The notes below the pieces were generated by a model. It was given only the letters and a program-made list of their open reading frames with translations, had not been told where the DNA came from and did not search any database. From Heliopora coerulea (Eukaryota > Cnidaria > Anthozoa > Scleralcyonacea > Helioporidae), in the NCBI GenBank assembly GCA_030142905.1, contig JASJOG010000053.1, positions 1,012,501 through 1,076,500 of the forward strand: DNA of 64,000 nt, written 5' to 3'. Position numbers and translations under genes: made by a program. This document shows positions 58,236-64,000 of this stretch, one piece after another. Numbering within the stretch: the stretch's first letter is position 1; each line of letters opens with the position of its first letter.

Positions 58236-61200
58236 CTATTCGTCGTCACTCGAGAATGTCAAGTCTGTTGTTGCTTCAGCTTTGATTTTCGTCACCGCTG
58301 TCTTTTTTTCTTGATCCGCTGGTAGTACCTCGTTCGGGATATTGCTGGTTTCTCCTTCCTTTCCTTTCTCTACTACGTTTTGTTGTTTTTTCTTCGCCAC
58401 AAGTTCTGACCATCGCGTCAGGTTGGCCCTAGTAGAAACACGACGAACTTTTCTGTAAAATGTTTCGTGGAATACTGAAGATAACGCAGGTTTGAATTTG
58501 AGTTTAATGAATTCTCTGCAACTAGTGATGACATCTTTCAGGCACCTTGCGAAAGGCTATCAGCTCGATCCCCCATATCCACGCTAAGTTGAGGAGGCTT
58601 GAATAAAAATCAATACCAGCCGACAATTTGAAAAAATATAAAACAAAGCATAATCCGAAGATCAGCATCTTGAGAAATCCAAGATATGGATTGAAACAAG
58701 ACGAGAAATGAGTTTGTGATATTTCGATTTTATTACAAAATCATCGTCAGACTGATATTTGTAATAAAATCGAAATATCACAAACTCATTTCTCGTCTTG
58801 TTTCAATCCATATCTTGGATTTCTCAAGATGCTGATCTTCGGATTATATTTTGTTTTATATTTGAATAAAAATGGCCTTGGACTTTTTCTCTACGCTCTT
58901 GATGTTTCCTCCATTAACCTGTTCATCCCCTCCTTACCAAGGTCCCATCAGCCAATGACATTGCATACAAACATTAACATAAAAAATTGAGGGGATGTGG
59001 CCCGGCAGGCGTTCTTTAGTGCGTGAAACGTGGTCTTCGACAGTCTATCAACATTAACGTTCGTTATACATTATTGCATACAGCTGGTTAGTATTCTATT
59101 ACCTTGCACCCTGAAGCAGAGGTGTTGTGTGTGGCATAAGTTCAGCTAGCATTTCATAACATGGAAGGCATATGCCCACTAGAAAACCAACCTTGGAAAA
59201 CAAAAAGAGAAAATAACGATTCATAAGTTCATTATAATGTTTTTGGGGACGCAGCTTCTAGTATCCCATCTAGATATACTCAAAGCTTCAATGCTGTACC
59301 AGTCGCATTTTTGAGCAGTTAATAAAGACAGTTAAAGCTATTGAGTAACGGGGTGAACGCTGATTTTACCTGATGAGCTGGTAGGTCATCTGCGGTGTCT
59401 CTGTCCATCATGGGAATAGGTTGATTTCCCTGACGTTTCACTTCGTCCCCCTACAAAATATAAAATGACGAATATTCCGATTGAAGCACCCAGTTTTGAT
59501 CATTACGACCAACGCTTGCATGCGTCTTCTAAATGCATGATGACTGATATACTCTACGTGAACATTTAAGACCAAAAAAGTCCTTCGGTGTTCCACAAAA
59601 GTACGGAATGATTCCTAAAGTTAGCGTTGAAATTGCCCGATGAATCTCTGTTACTACCAAACGCTTTGTTGAAGAAGTAGTGAGTTGATTCTTTAAGCAT
59701 GTTTTGTACGGTCGGTCTTGTATTTAATTGTATTTAATGTAACGAGGGCGGAAAGGAAAATAATTCATCAGTTGCTACAATGAGATTATGAATTATTTAC
59801 AATGGTAGCTTGTACCTCGGCGTAGAATTCCTGGAAGATGACTTTAACTGTCTCATACTGAACTTTCCATGGCTTAGTACACGCGGATAGATCACATCCA
59901 GTCATAGCTATTGCTTGAACAAGCTTTCTAAGAAAGAAATGACAGCAAATCGTGTTCATCGAGTTTTCTGCAATTAAACTTCAACTGTTCATCTCTTCTG
60001 TTCTCATCTTTCATCCATTCATTCCTCTTCTTTATTCATTACTTACGTGTGCTCAAATTCCTTCCAAGAAAACTGCTTGGAATCCAAAAGTTGTTTTAAT
60101 TTCCCCTTATTCCCAAAGAACGCGGCCAAATCCGTAGCCAGAATACAATATTTGATGTGACCAAGAATTGATTTATATTCCACAGACGACCATCGCGAGA
60201 AAATGTTGTGTCCTTCATGCTGAACAAAAAGAACAGCCAATACAAAATTATGAAGAAAGAAGGATTTGATCTTTCTTCGTACGTGTGCGATAAGCTGTCT
60301 GTACAGATGATAGCATGGTTTCTCTTGCAATTTGGAAAAAAAACACCATCGAGTGAGTGTTACAAAGACTACCAATTAACAATTACTGACCCACATCAAC
60401 ACCTATTGTTTTCACTCGTAATTATATCAACTAATGTAGAGTGCAAAATTATGCAAGTCGAGTTTGTAAAATTTTCCTCGCTGCATTCGCCGATATAATG
60501 CAGAGAAAATGTTTTGATGAAGGTCAGTAATTATAATAGATAATGACTTCGGCACCCAGCATTATTGGATATAATACATTGTATTGATATAATTGATATA
60601 ATACATTGTATTATATCCAACATTGCTTGGTGCCTCAGTAATTATCTACTTAGAATACTTTTTGCTGTTCATTACCAGAAAATATACTATCATTAACGCC
60701 CACCTCAAACTCATTAACGCAAAAATGCATTCATTTTAGTCAATCGACATTCACTAGCGTAGGTACGCAACCATTTGCATCAAAGGGCATTCTATAGCGC
60801 CAACAGACAACCATTAACACCATTCTGCTATATATTAGGGATAATAAAATTTCAATTACGCAATTTCTCTTGCATAAGGTACTTTACCTTTTACTCAATA
60901 GCAAAGAAATCTTGAACGTTACCTGCAATATTGTGACAGTTTGATTAAAATGATGATGCTCTAAAGGCGACGTAGTATAAACAGCGGCCAAAGCTGTACC
61001 TTCCTTCTTCATCCAAGAGTTAGTGCGACCTCTGTGGTCAAGATCGTGGCAAAGACAAGCTACAAACAATGCCAGGGACTGGAGAAAGAAAAAGAGGCCA
61101 TAGTTATTAGACTGCCATTTTCTGCGTTGAAAAAGTGTGAAGTTGGTAGTTAGACAAGGAAAAAAAGAGACCAGTGTTTCGAAGTAAAGCCATTCATCAC

Positions 61201-63542
61201 GATGATGGTGTCAAGCGAAATACACTTTTTGCTGTTCATTACCAGAAGATATACTATAAATAACGCCAACCTCAAACTCATTAACGCAAAAATACATTCA
61301 TTTTATTCAATCGACGTTCATTTGCGTAGATACGCAACCATTTGCTTCAAAGGGCATTCTATAGCGCCAACTGACGATCATTAATACCATTCCATTATAC
61401 ATTAGGGGTAATAAAATTTCAATTACAGAAAAGAAATATCTTGCGTAATTCCTGACCAAATCTTCGTATGTTTTTTCCATATGTGAATCAACAGGATAAT
61501 TTCACGAATAAAGCGTGAATTTCATCCTTTTGATTAAATTTTACCCGGAGAATTTACTGTGTTACAGATGAAAAATTTTTCGTATACCAGGATTTTAGAA
61601 GGGAAATTTTGAACTATGTCACTTCACAAATGAGTAGCGTGTTGAGCATGTGAAAATGACGTCGTTAGCAAGCGACTTGTTCCGGCTTCCACAGTTAATC
61701 CGTGGACTGATTGGTGTTTTTCATATGCATTTGTTTCTTCATACTTCACGTGTCTAGTTAGAATTCCTTACCTATCAAACGAGCCCTTTGTCATAAGTAC
61801 ACCTTTTGCTGTTCATCACCAGAAAATACGTTATCATTAACGTCCACCTTAAACTCATTAACGCAAAAATACATTCATTTTATTCAATCGACATTCATTA
61901 CGATAGATACGCAACCATTTGCATCAAAGGGCATTCTATAGCGCCAACAGACGACCATTAACACAATTCTACTATACATTAATGATAATAAAATTTCAAT
62001 CAGGCAAGATATTTCTCTTGCGTAATTGAAATTTTATTACCCCTAATGTATAGTAGAATGGTGTTAATGGTCGTCTGTAGGCGCTATAGAATGCCCTTTG
62101 ATGCAAATGGTTGCGTATCTATCATAATGAATGTCGATTGAATAAAATGAATGTATTTTTGCGTTAATGAGTTTGAGGTGGACGTTAATGATAGTATATT
62201 TTCTGGTAATGAACAGCAAAAGGTATACAATGTGCAGTAATTAAGAAGTGGAAGAGGTGAAGAGTGATTAGCAGTTTGTCTTTGTGGTTACGAGGTGCTG
62301 GCTTACCTCCGTTGTCATGAACTTTGAAATTGCTTTCTTCAAGATCATGTACATGCACTGGGCAACAGAGAAAGCGTGTGTCCAGTTATGGTAGGGAACT
62401 CTGCGATAGTTTCTTCGCACAGTCAGAGTGAATTTTGTGAGTTCGTCGATATCAAACCTAAGAAGAGGATAGACTAAATTTTAGAGTATAGTGCCTTCGA
62501 GGAAGATCGAAAAAGGTTCGAGTTATCGGGAGTCAACTGTACCGCAAATTAAAATACCTGTTTAAAAAATATCTGTGAATCAACCATTACGAAATTTGCT
62601 TAATACAGTGTGCACATTCAACCGTGTTCCTACAAAGGTTCATTCCAATTTTACAAGATTTTAAGAGTGGACGATATTTATGAAAATTGTTTAACACTTT
62701 CCTGTCCGAGAAGTCTCCTCTTGACGACTAAAATTGTCAGACGTTAGCCGGAGTAAAACTGAAAAATTGCATACAGACTGGAAAGGGTTAATGGAGATAA
62801 TTCTAAAAATTAAGTCGTTGATTAAATACAATCATTGTTTCCATTTCATGTTTTTTCTGACTTACTTTTAACAGTTAATGACTATTGTTAAAGTTATTGC
62901 AAACGTTTAAAAAATTAACTCGAATTAAAAAGAAATATAAGATAAATCGTAGTAAGCAAAATCATGATTAGTATAGTGGTTTTGACTTTAAATGAATTGT
63001 TACTCAATATACTAAAACACACGACCTGCGGACTAAGTAAAGTTTCAATTTCGAACAATTTCGTACAATTTTTTTGGTTCTGGTCGTCGCGATTGTGGAT
63101 AATTTTTATAACACATGATCAGGAAGTTGATACAGAAACACTAAACTAAAGCAAAACACGGTAAAAGCTAGGAGTGTAAATTAACATACTTTTTGTTTGG
63201 AAACAGGTCGCTAAACATCTGAATGACCATTTCGACCATCTCAATTTGTTCGACACTGAAGGCATCAAAGCAAAATCTAAAAGAAATGATCGTATTCATA
63301 GCAGACAAGGATTTTAGAAAAGTGGAATTTAAACTGAGAGGGAAGAACTGTCACTTCATCGATCCATTTTCCAATTTCTTACCAGATATTCGTAATTTGG
63401 TTATTAAGAATACACTGAATCATTTACACGGCACTAGTAGTATTAAAAGGAAACCAGAGAAAAATGCACATACCTTTCAACTGAAGGTAATTCACCTTCA
63501 CGAACTTTCTGCAGCTCGTTCATCTCCTCCACCGTGCACATA
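58236..63542 (-). CDS. PDE10A: PDE10A-type cyclic nucleotide phosphodiesterase, 3' part
   Basis: Minus-strand exons 63542-63474, 63276-63190, 62457-62307, 61078-60923, 60219-60047, 59927-59816, 59450-59370, 59191-59103 and 58428-58236 join in frame to the stop at 58236; the 5' part (GAF domains) lies beyond the window. The catalytic HD-type domain reads [88 protein letters not shown] and [18 protein letters not shown], with the metal-binding His/Asp residues present. QPIPMMDRD and EGHNIFS match human PDE10A better than PDE11A or PDE5. The product hydrolyses cAMP/cGMP. The C-terminal tail ([16 protein letters not shown]...) is Lys/Glu-rich. Introns carry four copies of one palindromic MITE. 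Confidence 0.93.
58631..58865. repeat. Long fold-back repeat with CTGACGA...GAAA centre
   Basis: Arms of over 100 bp (AATCCGAAGATCAGCATCTTG left; inverted on the right) enclose a centre where, on the minus strand, CTGACGA (58744-58750) is followed by T, the hairpin GATTTT-GTAAT-AAAATC and GAAATATC. Arm identity is high, suggesting a young repeat. It lies in the last PDE10A intron. Confidence 0.85.
60523..60650. repeat. Palindromic MITE-like repeat
   Basis: The arms AATTATAATAGATAATGACT...GGCACCCAGCATTATTGGATA and their inverse (GCACCAAGCAATGTTGGATA) meet at a centre of ATACATTGTATTGATAT repeats. It directly abuts the left end of the next MITE at about 60654. Confidence 0.7.
60654..60880. mobile_element. 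Long-arm palindromic MITE, copy 1 (one arm plus centre)
   Basis: Begins TACTTTTTGCTGTTCATTAC and contains the conserved blocks CATTCATTTTA, CAATCGACATTCA, CCATTTGCATCAAAGGGCAT and ATAATAAAATTTCAATTA. It matches the left arm of copy 3 and stops just after the centre, so the right arm is missing. Confidence 0.75.
61221..61450. mobile_element. Long-arm palindromic MITE, copy 2 (one arm plus centre)
   Basis: Starts TACACTTTTTGCTGTTCATT and runs through the same conserved blocks to AATTACAGAAAAGAAATATC, where the centre is reached; the second arm is absent. It is just beyond the PDE10A exon at 60923-61078. Confidence 0.75.
61798..62225. mobile_element. Long-arm palindromic MITE, copy 3 (complete)
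   Basis: 428 bp. The left arm (61798-62010) and right arm (62017-62225) are inverted copies over about 210 bp with few differences. The ends read TACACCTTTTGC and, inverted, TACCTTTTGC; a TA dinucleotide at both edges fits a Tc1/mariner-type TSD but the exact boundary is uncertain. The transcript would form a long hairpin. It lies in the PDE10A intron just before the exon at 62307. Confidence 0.85.
62691..62791. mobile_element. TTAA-bounded palindromic MITE, copy 4
   Basis: 101 bp from TTAACACTTTCC to GGAAAGGGTTAA with the centre GTCAGACGTTAGCCGGA. Collinear with copy 2 (33367-33465) including CCTGTCCGAG. In a PDE10A intron. Confidence 0.7.
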
Positions 63543-63616
63543 CTGTGGTAAGATAAAACTTCCAAGGCTACCTAATTAATGAATGAATCAGTTGATCAAT
63601 TCACCAACGGATCCAT

Positions 63617-64000
63617 TACACCTTTTGCTGTTCATTACCAGAAGATATACTGTCATTAACGCCAACCTCAAACCCATTAACACAAAAATACATTCATTTT
63701 ATTCAATCGACATTCATTAGCGCAGATACGCTACCATTTGCATCAGTGGGCATTCCATAGCGCCAACATACGACCATTAACGCCATTCTACTATACATTA
63801 CGAATAATAAAATTTCAATTTGGCAAGATATTTCTCTTGCATAATTGGAATTTTATTATCCCTAATGTATAGTAGAATGGTGTTAATGGTCGTATGTTGG
63901 CGCTATGGAATGTCCACTGATGCAAATGGTAGCATATCTACGCTAATGAATGTCGATTGAATAAAATGAATGTATTTTTACGTTAATGGGTTTGAGGTGG
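63617..64000. mobile_element. Long-arm palindromic MITE, copy 4 (runs off window)
   Basis: Starts TACACCTTTTGCTGTTCATT; a full left arm, the centre TGGCAAGATATTTCTCTTGC and most of the inverted right arm are visible to position 64000. It agrees closely with copy 3, with small differences such as GGGCATTCCATAGCG. The right end lies outside. Confidence 0.85.

Noticed and set aside
58004..58249. Minus-strand 81-codon frame over the PDE10A stop
   Set aside because: Out of frame with the supported terminal exon and shows no conserved motif.
1..64000. CRISPR arrays, operons or bacterial-type systems
   Set aside because: No regularly spaced repeats with unique spacers; the gene structure is eukaryotic throughout.

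Overview
The window is nuclear DNA of an animal, most likely an anthozoan cnidarian (stony coral or sea anemone). Genes are split into many short exons by AT-rich GT-AG introns of roughly 0.1-2.5 kb. Nearly every protein can be aligned from memory to a human family, and the intergenic space is short and full of small non-autonomous transposons. The lineage call is an inference from gene content and repeat style; no marker gene was available.

Layout. 1-5469 (+): 3' part of a HECT E3 ubiquitin ligase, best matched to HECTD4. 6355-8798 (-): three-exon gene with an NCOA6-like N-terminal domain and a Cys-pair C-terminus. 9523-14870: mobile-element cluster (LINE reverse-transcriptase fragment, two hAT-type elements, an AGAAGTC-type minisatellite). 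14875-15252 (-): small secreted or membrane Cys-rich protein. 15910-25492 (+): complete PPM1G (PP2C-gamma phosphatase), 11 exons. 26210-26790: long ATC microsatellite. 28558-38232 (+): complete MCPH1 (microcephalin), 16 exons. 39322-43249 (-): five-exon gene I do not recognise. 44135-46559 (-): geminin. 46800-56220 (+): complete NAE1 (APPBP1), 21 exons, head-to-head with geminin across about 240 bp. 58236-63542 (-): 3' half of a PDE10A-type cyclic nucleotide phosphodiesterase, running off the right edge.

Exon models were made by hand: every junction was checked for GT-AG and phase, and the reading frame closes from start to stop in each complete gene. Several genes share a cell-cycle theme. 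Geminin blocks Cdt1; NAE1 activates NEDD8 for the cullin ligases that destroy Cdt1; MCPH1 controls chromosome condensation and damage checkpoints; PPM1G is a nuclear phosphatase.

The strongest non-gene signals are: (1) several hAT-family non-autonomous transposons with target-site duplications, including a perfect 8-bp duplication around a deletion derivative that keeps both BED finger and hATC ends; (2) fold-back repeats whose centres carry CUGANGA...stem...GAAA motifs resembling hammerhead ribozyme cores; (3) four copies of one long-arm palindromic MITE within 3.4 kb of PDE10A introns; (4) a roughly 100-bp TTAA-bounded palindromic MITE family; (5) an 87-bp tandem duplication copying the end of a NAE1 exon.
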